From Limnobacter sp. SAORIC-580 (lineage in GTDB: Bacteria > Pseudomonadota > Gammaproteobacteria > Burkholderiales > Burkholderiaceae_B): 64,000 nt of DNA. The stretch is taken from contig NZ_CP053084.1 of assembly GCF_013004065.1 (NCBI RefSeq), forward strand, positions 1,364,001 through 1,428,000, given 5' to 3'. Below, one piece after another: positions 28,869 through 36,292 of the stretch. The number at the start of each line of letters is the position of its first letter. Positions within the stretch are counted from its first letter, which is position 1. The notes beneath the pieces are model-generated. The model was not told the DNA's origin. It did no database searches and saw only the letters and a program-made list of their open reading frames with translations. The translations under genes and the position numbers were made by a program.

Positions 28869-30008
28869 TCAGGGGCGGTTAGACAAAGGCTTGGGGTTGG
28901 CTGACAGTTTCTTGGGCGCAGTGCTCGTCAACCCGATCGGGGCCAGGTAGCCCTGAAACTGTTCGGCACAATTTTCCCAGGTAAAAGTGCTGGCGTGCTT
29001 CAACGGTACAACGCGTTCAATTTTCAATGCGGCCATGGCAGCGGTTTTCAAGTTCCAGTCCAGCACGCCTGCACCGGAATTGCCAACCACGTCCAGCGGC
29101 CCGTTCACAGGGAACGCTGCCACGGGGCAGCCGCTGGCCATGGCTTCAAGCAGCACCAGCCCGAAGGTGTCAGTCATGCTGGGAAACACAAACACATCGG
29201 CACGTTTGTATAACTCTGAAAGCGCCGCGTGATTCAGCATGCCGAACCATTTGGCCTCTGGGTATTGTTTCTCGAGCGCCTTGCGTGCCGGGCCGTCGCC
29301 AGCAATCCATTTTTCGCCCGGCAGTTCAAGGCTCAAAAATGCGTCCAGATTCTTTTCCACGGCCACACGGCCTGCGTACAGAAACACCGGTTTCTCAATG
29401 CTACAGGCGTTCAAGCGGTGCAGCAGCTCAACCTGTTGGGCATCGTCGGTAGGCAGGTCGCGGGGGCTGTAACTCATGTGCTTGCTGGCTGCCGATTGTT
29501 CCGGATTGAAGCGTTTCAGGTCAACACCCCGTTGCCACAATACGCAATTGTTCAAGCCACGGCCTTGCAATGTTTTTATGACCGACAAAGTGGGTACCAT
29601 TACTGCACGGGATGGTTTGTGAAACCAGCGCAGCAGCGCGGCAGTAAAGCGAATCGGAATGCCCGACCTCGCTTTGACATACTCGGGAAACTGGGTATGG
29701 TAGGCCGTTGTAAATGGCAATTTGCGACCATGTGCCAGCAGCCGCATGGCCAGGCCAATTGGCCCTTCGGTCACAATGTGCACAGCTTGGGGTTTGAATC
29801 GGTCCAGCTCGTTGCGCAGGCGCGTGAAAGGCCACAAGGCCAGTCGAATTTCAGGGTAGGTTGGGCAGGGAATGGTTTTAAACAAGCCCGGATGAATTAC
29901 CCGTACCTCGTGGCCCTGCGCGGTCAGTTGTGCCACCACCTGGCTAAGCGTTTGCACCACACCGTTGACTTGCGGTGCCCAGGCGTCGGTTGCAATCAGA
30001 ATTCGCAT
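28869..30008 (-). CDS. GT4-family glycosyltransferase (Agt/MgtA-like)
   Basis: 379-residue GT-B retaining glycosyltransferase. The N-terminal Rossmann half begins MRILIATDAWAPQVNGVVQTL, typical of lipid mannosyl/glucosyl/sulfoquinovosyl transferases of the MgtA/SqdX group. The C-terminal half has YAGRVAVEKNLDAFL, GDGPARKALE and the nucleotide-sugar EX7E region (SMTDTFGLVLLEAMASG). No membrane segment is present, which suits a membrane-associated lipid glycosyltransferase. It follows the metallophosphoesterase gene by six bases. In marine proteobacteria a diacylglycerol glycosyltransferase (Agt) is paired with PlcP for phospholipid replacement under phosphate limitation. Assignment to that role here is inferred from the pairing and the Pho box. 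Confidence 0.85.
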   Translation of the reverse strand: MRILIATDAWAPQVNGVVQTLSQVVAQLTAQGHEVRVIHPGLFKTIPCPTYPEIRLALWPFTRLRNELDRFKPQAVHIVTEGPIGLAMRLLAHGRKLPFTTAYHTQFPEYVKARSGIPIRFTAALLRWFHKPSRAVMVPTLSVIKTLQGRGLNNCVLWQRGVDLKRFNPEQSAASKHMSYSPRDLPTDDAQQVELLHRLNACSIEKPVFLYAGRVAVEKNLDAFLSLELPGEKWIAGDGPARKALEKQYPEAKWFGMLNHAALSELYKRADVFVFPSMTDTFGLVLLEAMASGCPVAAFPVNGPLDVVGNSGAGVLDWNLKTAAMAALKIERVVPLKHASTFTWENCAEQFQGYLAPIGLTSTAPKKLSANPKPLSNRP

Positions 30009-30014
30009 GGTGGT

Positions 30015-30965
30015 TTACTCCGCTACCGTGTGCGCAAGCGCTTTTTGTTTGCGAACCGGCAGGTCACGGTGTGGCCAGTGAACAATGTCCAGTTTTCCGC
30101 AGGGATGCTCAACCAGCGCGGTCAGGCTTTCAACCCAATCGCCGTCGTTGCAGTAAAGCAAGCCGTCCACTTCTTTAATCTCGGCTTTGTGAATGTGGCC
30201 ACACACCACACCGTCGTAGCCACGGTGTTTGGCCTCGTGAATTAGCGCGTGTTCAAACTCAAGAATGAAGTTCACGGCGTTTTTGACTTGCTGTTTCAGA
30301 AACTGCGACAGTGACCAATACGGGTAGCCCAGCTTGATTCGAATATTGTTCAACACCCGGTTCAAAGTCAGCGCAAAGTTGTACAGCGTGTCGCCCAGGT
30401 AGGCCAGCCATTTGGCATAGCGCACCACCTGGTCAAACTCATCACCGTGCACCACCCACAGGCGTTTGCCGTCTGCGGTCACGTGCACCGCGTTTTCCAT
30501 AATCGGAATGTCGCCGAAGGTCATGCCAGCAAACTGGCGCGCGGCCTCGTCGTGGTTGCCGGGAATAAACACCACCTGTGTGCCCTTGCGCGCCTTGCGC
30601 AACACCTTTTGAATGACATCGTTGTGGCTTTGCGGCCAAAACCAGCTTTTGCGCAGCTGCCAGCCATCGATAATGTCGCCCACCAGGTAAAGCGTGTCGC
30701 TTTCATTGTGTTTCAGGAAGTGGAGCAGGGCGTCTGCCTGGCAACCGGGCGTACCCAGGTGAATGTCTGAAATCCAGATGGTGCGGTATTTGTTAGACCC
30801 CTGCTCATCAGCGGCAGGATCAACTTCAGAAACATGCTGCTGAGCAGTTGGCTCAACGAGTGGTTCGGTGGTCGCTTTCTCAAACAGTTGTTCGGCAAGT
30901 TGCTGCTTGAAATTCAACTGGTTCGAGCGCATTTTTAATGTCCATGTTCTTGTCATGGCACCCAT
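30015..30965 (-). CDS. Calcineurin-like metallophosphoesterase, PlcP/LpxH-like
   Basis: 316-residue metallophosphoesterase. The full set of binuclear-metal motifs is visible: SDIHLG, GDIIDGW, GNHDE, HGDEFD and GHIHKAE, with YCNDGDWVESLTAL near the end. Sequence classifiers usually call such proteins UDP-2,3-diacylglucosamine diphosphatase (COG2908). The same family includes PlcP, the phospholipase C that removes phospholipid headgroups during phosphate starvation. Co-transcription with a GT4 glycosyltransferase and three Pho half-sites upstream favour PlcP. An N-terminal extension of about 58 polar residues precedes the domain. The ATG at 30965 is the longest; ATGs at 30956 and 30932 are possible, the last with the better ribosome spacing. 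Confidence 0.85.
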   Translation of the reverse strand: MGAMTRTWTLKMRSNQLNFKQQLAEQLFEKATTEPLVEPTAQQHVSEVDPAADEQGSNKYRTIWISDIHLGTPGCQADALLHFLKHNESDTLYLVGDIIDGWQLRKSWFWPQSHNDVIQKVLRKARKGTQVVFIPGNHDEAARQFAGMTFGDIPIMENAVHVTADGKRLWVVHGDEFDQVVRYAKWLAYLGDTLYNFALTLNRVLNNIRIKLGYPYWSLSQFLKQQVKNAVNFILEFEHALIHEAKHRGYDGVVCGHIHKAEIKEVDGLLYCNDGDWVESLTALVEHPCGKLDIVHWPHRDLPVRKQKALAHTVAE

Positions 30966-30990
30966 TAAACGCGCTCGATTTGACTACCTT

Positions 30991-31019
30991 GTGACAGTTA
31001 TATGACTCTTTTTTGACAG
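30991..31019 (-). promoter_or_regulatory. Triple Pho box upstream of the plcP/agt-like pair
   Basis: Read on the minus strand, three 7-base half-sites stand exactly 11 bases apart: CTGTCAA (31013-31019), GAGTCAT (31002-31008) and CTGTCAC (30991-30997). The 4-base spacers are AAAA and ATAA. This matches the PhoB consensus CTGTCAT-AWAW-CTGTCAY, with the last half-site perfect. The box points toward the metallophosphoesterase gene, 26 bases upstream of its first ATG. No -35 hexamer is needed at PhoB-activated promoters. Confidence 0.82.
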
Positions 31020-31053
31020 GAAAGTCGGTGCCCCGGAAGTTTTATGACTTGTT

Positions 31054-31323
31054 TTATTTCGCTTCCAGGCTTTTTGGCAGCCACCAAGTGAAGCCATACA
31101 GCAAGGTTTTTGACACCACCTCCATGGTTGGCAGGTTTTTGCCGCGCAATCGCAAGAAGGCAATCGGCAGTTCCAGCGTGTGTGCTACCAGCAACAACGC
31201 GGCCAGAACCAACAGGAAAGGCATCACAAGGCTGATCAACAAATAGGCAGGAACCACAATCCAGAAGCCGTTCATGACTTTGCGCATGGATTCAAACGAT
31301 TGGGGGTTTACTTTAATGGCCAT
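31054..31323 (-). CDS. DUF1145-like small membrane protein
   Basis: 89 residues with two predicted membrane helices (about 16-36 and 38-55, MPFLLVLAALLLVAHTLEL), then a basic turn (FRLRGKNLP-like, here FLRLRGKNLP) and an amphipathic C-terminus (LLYGFTWWLPKSLE). Size and layout match the E. coli YhhL/DUF1145 group; the family has no known function, and the assignment rests on remembered layout. The frame extends to 31368, but MAIKVNPQSF at 31323 was chosen as the normal N-terminus. A TGACAA/TTGTCA dyad lies upstream. Confidence 0.6.
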   Translation of the reverse strand: MAIKVNPQSFESMRKVMNGFWIVVPAYLLISLVMPFLLVLAALLLVAHTLELPIAFLRLRGKNLPTMEVVSKTLLYGFTWWLPKSLEAK

Positions 31324-31362
31324 TTGTTTTCCTTGTGGGTGAGGGGCATGCAAAATTGAATA

Positions 31363-31392
31363 TGACAATAGTTCTTGTCAGAAGTCTTGTCA
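31363..31392. promoter_or_regulatory. TGACAA/TTGTCA dyad plus direct repeat
   Basis: TGACAA (31363-31368), six bases, TTGTCA (31375-31380), then a second CTTGTCA at 31386-31392, 12 bases after the first CTTGTCA. It lies between the DUF1145-like gene and tRNA-Val. The half-sites are the same as in the phoU leader, but the spacer is 6 instead of 4. Confidence 0.3.
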
Positions 31393-31405
31393 AGCGTGTT
31401 TGGAC

Positions 31406-31434
31406 TTGCCCCCGCAGGCGCACTGGTGTATATT
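31406..31434 (+). promoter_or_regulatory. Promoter of tRNA-Val
   Basis: TTGCCC (31406-31411), 17 bases, TATATT (31429-31434), about 15 bases before the mature 5' end of the tRNA. Confidence 0.5.
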
Positions 31435-31448
31435 TCGCACTCTTCTTT

Positions 31449-31525
<77 letters not shown>

Positions 31526-31627
31526 ACACTCCCCTTTCAAAACTAATTCACCAAGATTTTTTTTCCGTTGCACAATGGTCGTATCAGGGTTCGCGTTCGC
31601 GACCTGAAACCTTCAGGAGTGTCGACT

Positions 31628-31756
31628 ATGGGTCATGAACAGAAAAGCAACAAAATGGACAAAAAGAAGGCTTTGAGCACGCCGAAGGAAAAGAAGGCAG
31701 CCAAGAAAGTGAAGAAAGACATCAAGGAAGGCATTCACAAACCCAAAATTGTTTGA
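31628..31756 (+). CDS. Very small Lys-rich protein (42 residues), unknown
   Basis: The ATG at 31628 is preceded by a good AGGAG (31615-31619) and opens a 42-codon frame. The product is strongly basic, with runs such as MDKKKAL, KEKKAAKKVKKDIKEG. It has no hydrophobic segment and no Cys. It looks like a disordered nucleic-acid-binding or ribosome-associated peptide, but nothing defines a role. It lies between tRNA-Val and the thrS promoter. The larger frame starting with TTG at 31568 has no ribosome site and was not used. Confidence 0.6.
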   Translation: MGHEQKSNKMDKKKALSTPKEKKAAKKVKKDIKEGIHKPKIV

Positions 31757-31793
31757 TTGAACAAGCTTTTGTCAGCAATCAACAGCTTTTTAG

Positions 31794-31822
31794 TGAACAG
31801 GCATCATTCAAAAGGCTAAAAT
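31794..31822 (+). promoter_or_regulatory. Candidate thrS promoter
   Basis: TGAACA (31794-31799), 17 bases, TAAAAT (31817-31822). A 53-base leader follows, with AAGGGA before the thrS ATG. Confidence 0.5.
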
Positions 31823-31875
31823 AGAAGGTTGCAAAGAATTTTATTTAAGCCCATTCAATCGTAAGGGAAGTACCT

Positions 31876-33783
31876 ATGCCAGTAATCCGCCTGCCTGACG
31901 GATCCGAACGTGTTTTCGATCACCCTGTGACAGTCGCCCAAGTGGCGGCCAGCATTGGCCCTGGTTTGGCGAAAGCCGCCTTGGCCGGCACAGTGAACGG
32001 CACGCTGGTTGACACCTCTTACACCATTGAAAACGACGCCACCCTGTCTATCGTCACTGAAAAAGACGACGAAGGGCTGGACATGATCCGCCATTCCACA
32101 GCCCACTTACTTGCCTATGCCGTGAAGGAATTGTTCCCCTCTGCGCAGGTCACCATTGGCCCTGTGATCGAAGACGGGTTTTACTACGACTTTTCCTACG
32201 AGCGCCCCTTCACCCCTGAAGATCTGGAAGCGATCGAGAAAAAAATGACCGAGTTGGCCAGGCTCGATGAAGTAGTTACTCGCGAAGAATGGGTGCGCGA
32301 TGATGCCGTGCAGTTTTTCAAAGACCAGGGCGAACACTACAAGGCCGAAATTATTGCAAGCATTCCAAGCAATGAAAACATTTCGCTGTACCGCGAAGGC
32401 AAGTTCATTGACCTGTGCCGTGGTCCACACGTGCCCAATACCGGCAAACTGAAACACTTCAAGTTGATGAAAGTGGCTGGTGCCTATTGGCGCGGCAATT
32501 CCAACAATGAAATGTTGCAGCGTATTTATGGCACAGCCTGGACCAAAAAAGAGGACCTGGCCGCCTACCTGCACCGCCTTGAAGAAGCTGAAAAGCGCGA
32601 CCATCGCAAACTGGGCAAACAGCTGGACTTGTTCCACATGCAAGATGAAGCCCCCGGCCTGGTGTTTTGGCACCCCAAGGGTTGGGCTTTGTGGCAGCAG
32701 GTTGAGCAGTACATGCGCAAGGTGTACGTAGATGGTGGTTACCAGGAAATTCGTTGCCCTCAAATTTTGGACCGCAAGTTGTGGGAAAAGTCGGGCCACT
32801 GGGAGAACTACAAAGAAAACATGTTCACCACTGAATCGGAAAAGCGCGACTATGCGTTAAAGCCGATGAACTGTCCTGGTCACATTGAGGTGTTCAAGAG
32901 CGATTTGCGTTCTTACCGCGACCTGCCCATGCGCTATGGTGAATTCGGTGCGTGCCACCGAAATGAAAGCTCGGGTGCCTTGCACGGCATTATGCGTGTG
33001 CGCGGTTTCACGCAAGACGACGGCCATATTTTCTGCACTGAGGATCAGGTGCAAGAAGAGGTCACCCGCTTTAACCAAGTGGCCATGCAGGTATATGCCG
33101 ACTTCGGTTTCAATGAAATCAATGTGAAGCTGGCCCTGCGCCCAGAGGCCCGCTTGGGCACCGATGAGACCTGGGACAAAGCCGAAGATTCCCTTCGCGC
33201 GGCCTTGAAAGCCTGCGGTGTTCAGTGGACCGAGCTGCCAGGCGAGGGTGCTTTCTACGGCCCGAAAATTGAATACCACATGAAAGACTCAATTGGTCGC
33301 TCGTGGCAGTGCGGCACCATTCAGGTTGACTTCCAGTTGCCTGGCCGCCTGGGCGCTGAGTATGTGGCCGAAGACAACAGCCGCCGCGTACCTGTAATGC
33401 TTCACCGCGCCATTGTTGGCTCTATGGAGCGATTCATCGGCATTTTGATTGAAAACCATGCAGGTGCCATGCCCTTGTGGCTGTCGCCCGTGCAAGTGGT
33501 GGTGGCCACCATCACCGAGGCGCACAATGAATACGCCCACAATGTGGTGCAAATGTTGAAAAAACAAGGCATTAGAGTGGAGGCGGATTTGCGTAATGAA
33601 AAGATCAATCGTAAAATCCGTGAGCACACGATGCAGAAAACCCCGTATATCGCTGTAATCGGCGATGCGGAACGTGATGCAAACCAAGTTGCCGTGCGCT
33701 TGCGCGGCAATGAAAACCTGGGCTCATTACCTGTTGACCAATTCGTTCAGCGCCTGCTGGGTGAAATCAACAGCAGGGCCTGA
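31876..33783 (+). CDS. thrS: Threonyl-tRNA synthetase
   Basis: Class II synthetase charging tRNA-Thr, 635 residues. The order is an N-terminal TGS domain, the editing domain with [16 protein letters not shown] and later the [10 protein letters not shown] block, and the catalytic core with motif 2 ([30 protein letters not shown] in part). Motif 3 ([20 protein letters not shown], first 20 shown) and the anticodon-binding domain complete it. It is first in the classic thrS-infC-rpmI-rplT cluster; infC starts 30 bases later. No hairpin resembling the E. coli tRNA-like operator was identified in its short leader. Confidence 0.98.
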   Translation: MPVIRLPDGSERVFDHPVTVAQVAASIGPGLAKAALAGTVNGTLVDTSYTIENDATLSIVTEKDDEGLDMIRHSTAHLLAYAVKELFPSAQVTIGPVIEDGFYYDFSYERPFTPEDLEAIEKKMTELARLDEVVTREEWVRDDAVQFFKDQGEHYKAEIIASIPSNENISLYREGKFIDLCRGPHVPNTGKLKHFKLMKVAGAYWRGNSNNEMLQRIYGTAWTKKEDLAAYLHRLEEAEKRDHRKLGKQLDLFHMQDEAPGLVFWHPKGWALWQQVEQYMRKVYVDGGYQEIRCPQILDRKLWEKSGHWENYKENMFTTESEKRDYALKPMNCPGHIEVFKSDLRSYRDLPMRYGEFGACHRNESSGALHGIMRVRGFTQDDGHIFCTEDQVQEEVTRFNQVAMQVYADFGFNEINVKLALRPEARLGTDETWDKAEDSLRAALKACGVQWTELPGEGAFYGPKIEYHMKDSIGRSWQCGTIQVDFQLPGRLGAEYVAEDNSRRVPVMLHRAIVGSMERFIGILIENHAGAMPLWLSPVQVVVATITEAHNEYAHNVVQMLKKQGIRVEADLRNEKINRKIREHTMQKTPYIAVIGDAERDANQVAVRLRGNENLGSLPVDQFVQRLLGEINSRA

Positions 33784-33813
33784 TTTTATTTAACCAGAAG
33801 AAAGAGGCTAGAC

Positions 33814-34332
33814 ATCGTAGCAGAAAAGAAAAATCGCATTAACGAGGAAATCCGTATCCCCGAAGTGCGCCTCATTGGAATTGAGGGTGAGCAGTTAGGC
33901 ATCGTTAAAACACCAGACGCCCTGCGTATGGCTGAAGAAGGCGGTGTGGATTTGGTGGAAATTGCGCCTCAGGCAGTGCCCCCGGTGGCCAAGCTGATGG
34001 ATTACGGCAAGTTCCGCTACCAAGAGCAAAAGAAAGCCGCGGAAGCCAAGTCCAAGCAAAAACAAGTTCAAATCAAGGAAATCAAGTTCCGCCCGGGAAC
34101 AGACGACGGCGATTACAACGTGAAGTTGCGTAATTTGACCCGTTTTCTGGAAGACGGCGACAAGTGCAAGGTTACCTTGCGCTTTCGCGGACGCGAAATG
34201 GCTCACCAGGACATTGGGGCCCGCCTTTTGGAGCGTGTTCGCACCGATCTCGATGAGATCGGCGTTGTCGAGCAAATGCCCAAGATGGAAGGTCGCCAAA
34301 TGGTCATGATGATTGCTCCTCGAAAGAAGTAA
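33814..34332 (+). CDS. infC: Translation initiation factor IF-3, AUC start codon
   Basis: IF-3 discriminates the initiator tRNA and start codon and keeps 30S subunits apart; 172 residues. The N-domain ([25 protein letters not shown], in two parts), the Lys-rich linker ([21 protein letters not shown]) and the C-domain ending in MMIAPRKK are all normal. No ATG, GTG or TTG exists at a suitable place. The GTG at 33865 would delete the conserved [11 protein letters not shown] segment. The frame fits a start at ATC (33814) with AGAGG six bases before it. A rare AUU/AUC/AUA start in infC is a known device for autoregulation, since IF-3 itself rejects such codons. Confidence 0.93.
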   Translation: MVAEKKNRINEEIRIPEVRLIGIEGEQLGIVKTPDALRMAEEGGVDLVEIAPQAVPPVAKLMDYGKFRYQEQKKAAEAKSKQKQVQIKEIKFRPGTDDGDYNVKLRNLTRFLEDGDKCKVTLRFRGREMAHQDIGARLLERVRTDLDEIGVVEQMPKMEGRQMVMMIAPRKK

Positions 34333-34373
34333 GCACTGAAAGCCTGAAGTTTTCCAAAAGTATTGCCCAGAAC

Positions 34374-34404
34374 AGCAAACCCGCGTTATAATCGCGGGCT
34401 TGCT
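34374..34404 (+). promoter_or_regulatory. Hairpin in the infC-rpmI gap with TATAAT in its loop
   Basis: AGCAA-A-CCCGCG, loop TTATAAT, CGCGGG-C-TTGCT. The stem has 6 plus 5 pairs with one A/C mismatch, and no T-tract follows. The loop contains TATAAT (34387-34392), which could be a -10 for rpmI-rplT. The position is that of the L20-repressed operator in other bacteria; that role here is inferred. Confidence 0.45.
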
Positions 34405-34498
34405 GCATTGTGCGTAAAACCACAAAGCAACAAATTGCCCACCAGGTCAGAAAAGTGCTTCGTCGAAGCCACCTGCAAGCATGTACAGGAGCACCAAG

Positions 34499-34696
34499 AT
34501 GCCCAAGATGAAGACCAAAAAGAGCGCCGCAAAGCGTTTCTTGGTCCGTTCAAGCGGATCGATCAAGCGTGGCCACGCCTTTAAGCGCCACATCCTCACC
34601 AAGAAAACGACCAAAAGCAAGCGTCAACTGCGCGGCATGGAAACGATTCACAAATCAGACATCGGTCGCGTGCGCGACATGATGCCTTACGCATAA
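34499..34696 (+). CDS. rpmI: 50S ribosomal protein L35
   Basis: Ribosomal protein bL35, 65 residues, the usual length. The start [14 protein letters not shown] with AGGAG in front was chosen; the frame begins 18 bases earlier but without family support. The basic body [20 protein letters not shown] and the ending [11 protein letters not shown] are diagnostic. It is followed by rplT after 16 bases and probably translated together with it. Confidence 0.98.
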   Translation: MPKMKTKKSAAKRFLVRSSGSIKRGHAFKRHILTKKTTKSKRQLRGMETIHKSDIGRVRDMMPYA

Positions 34697-34712
34697 CCGG
34701 GAGGAGTGACAA

Positions 34713-35069
34713 ATGCCTAGAGTAAAACGTGGTGTAACGGCTCGCGCCCGTCACAAAAAAGTAATCGCCCAAGCCAAAGGCTTCCGCGGTCGTCGTAACA
34801 ATGTATTCCGCGTTGCCAAGCAAGCGGTAATGCGTGCTGGTCAGTACGCATACCGTGACCGTCGCAACAAGAAGCGCGTATTCCGCGCCCTGTGGATCAC
34901 CCGAATCAACGCCGCAGTGCGTGAACACGGCATGACCTACAGCGTGTTTATCAATGGCTTGAAGAAAGCTGCCATTGGCCTTGACCGCAAGGTATTGGCT
35001 GACCTGGCAGTGACCGACAAAGCAGCGTTTGCTGCCATCGTGGGTCAAGTGCGCGCAGCGCAGGCTTAA
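34713..35069 (+). CDS. rplT: 50S ribosomal protein L20
   Basis: Ribosomal protein bL20, 118 residues, needed for early 50S assembly and, in studied bacteria, a translational repressor of its own rpmI-rplT mRNA. Signature: [77 protein letters not shown] precedes the ATG. Confidence 0.98.
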   Translation: MPRVKRGVTARARHKKVIAQAKGFRGRRNNVFRVAKQAVMRAGQYAYRDRRNKKRVFRALWITRINAAVREHGMTYSVFINGLKKAAIGLDRKVLADLAVTDKAAFAAIVGQVRAAQA

Positions 35070-35145
35070 TTCACCAGCCAAGTCAAATATTTGTCACAAG
35101 TGTAGCCCCTGAGGTTTTTCACTTAAGTTGGCGAAAAGACTAAAC

Positions 35146-35173
35146 AAAACGGAGCTCTCGGGCTCCGTTTTTG
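35146..35173 (+). terminator. Terminator after rplT (or attenuator before pheS)
   Basis: AAAACGGAGC/GCTCCGTTTT stem with a 6-base loop, followed by a T-tract. It lies between rplT and pheST in the same direction. No phenylalanine-rich leader peptide was found, so simple termination with a separate pheS promoter is as likely as attenuation. Confidence 0.85.
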
Positions 35174-35243
35174 TTTTCAGGCGGTACAATTCAGAGCTCT
35201 ACTCAAAGCCGTTCCAATCTCAAAAAGAATCGACCCAATACCC

Positions 35244-36251
35244 ATGGATGCTTCGCTTTTAGCCATTCTTACCGAGGCCGAACAGGCCATGTCCTCGGCA
35301 ACAGACCCAGCCAGTCTTGAAAACATCAAGGCCCAGTTTTTGGGCAAGCAAGGCAAAGTTACCGAGCTGCTCAAAGGCATGGCTGCGCTGTCGCCCGAAG
35401 AAAAGAAAACCCGTGGCGCGGAAATCAATCAATTGAAACAGCAGGTTGAAGCTGTGTTGAATGCCAAGCGCCAGGCGCTGGCCGATTCCGCCATGCAAGC
35501 CAAGTTGCATGCGCAGGCAATCGATGTCACCAAGCCAGGCCGCATGCGTGGAACTGGCGGTTTGCATCCAGCCATGCGCACACTTGAACGCATTGAAGAA
35601 ATTTTTACCACCATTGGTTTTGATTTGGCCGATGGTCCTGAAATTGAAACCGACTTTCACAACTTCACTGCATTGAATACGCCCGAGAATCACCCCGCGC
35701 GTTCCATGCACGACACCTTCTATGTAGAAGGCACTGGCGGTAACCTGCTGCGTACGCACACTTCGCCCATGCAGGTGCGTTACATGCAAACCAACAAACC
35801 GCCCATTCGCATTATTGCGCCGGGCCGTGTGTATCGCGTGGACAGCGATGCCACCCACTCGCCCATGTTTCACCAGGTTGAAGGTTTGTGGATTGACCAG
35901 GGTGTCAGCTTTGCTGATTTGAAAGCGGTGTTCATGGATTTCCTGAAAACCTTTTTCGAAACCGACGACATCACCATTCGGTTTCGCCCTTCGTTCTTCC
36001 CGTTCACGGAACCCTCTGCGGAAATTGACATGGCGTTTACCAGCGGCCCCAACAAGGGCAAGTGGCTGGAAATTGCCGGTTGCGGGCAAGTGCACCCCAA
36101 TGTATTGCGCCACGTGGGCATCGACCCTGAAACCTACACGGGATTCGCGTTTGGTGTGGGCCCCGATCGCTTGACCATGCTGCGTTACGGCATTAACGAC
36201 TTGCGCCTGTTCTACGAAAACGACATTCGTTTTCTGCAGCAATTCAATTAA
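35244..36251 (+). CDS. pheS: Phenylalanyl-tRNA synthetase alpha subunit
   Basis: Catalytic subunit of the alpha2-beta2 class II synthetase, 335 residues. It has an N-terminal coiled-coil for tRNA binding (about 1-90) and then the catalytic fold with [30 protein letters not shown] and [32 protein letters not shown] and the motif 3 region [18 protein letters not shown] complete it. pheT follows after 41 bases. Confidence 0.98.
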   Translation: MDASLLAILTEAEQAMSSATDPASLENIKAQFLGKQGKVTELLKGMAALSPEEKKTRGAEINQLKQQVEAVLNAKRQALADSAMQAKLHAQAIDVTKPGRMRGTGGLHPAMRTLERIEEIFTTIGFDLADGPEIETDFHNFTALNTPENHPARSMHDTFYVEGTGGNLLRTHTSPMQVRYMQTNKPPIRIIAPGRVYRVDSDATHSPMFHQVEGLWIDQGVSFADLKAVFMDFLKTFFETDDITIRFRPSFFPFTEPSAEIDMAFTSGPNKGKWLEIAGCGQVHPNVLRHVGIDPETYTGFAFGVGPDRLTMLRYGINDLRLFYENDIRFLQQFN

Positions 36252-36292
36252 GTTTAATTCGGTTTAAACAAGCCAGTTTTGGATATTAAAAG

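Noticed and set aside
29229..30245. 338-codon plus-strand frame opposite the glycosyltransferase and metallophosphoesterase genes
   Set aside because: It spans two well-supported genes on the other strand, and the product has no recognisable domain or plausible ribosome site.
30015..30965. Calling the metallophosphoesterase LpxH
   Set aside because: LpxH is constitutive and about 240 residues. The triple Pho box, the adjoining glycosyltransferase and the longer N-terminus fit PlcP better. The call is kept open in the feature.
35070..35243. pheM-like attenuator leader before pheST
   Set aside because: There is a terminator hairpin, but no short open frame with Phe codons and ribosome site precedes it.
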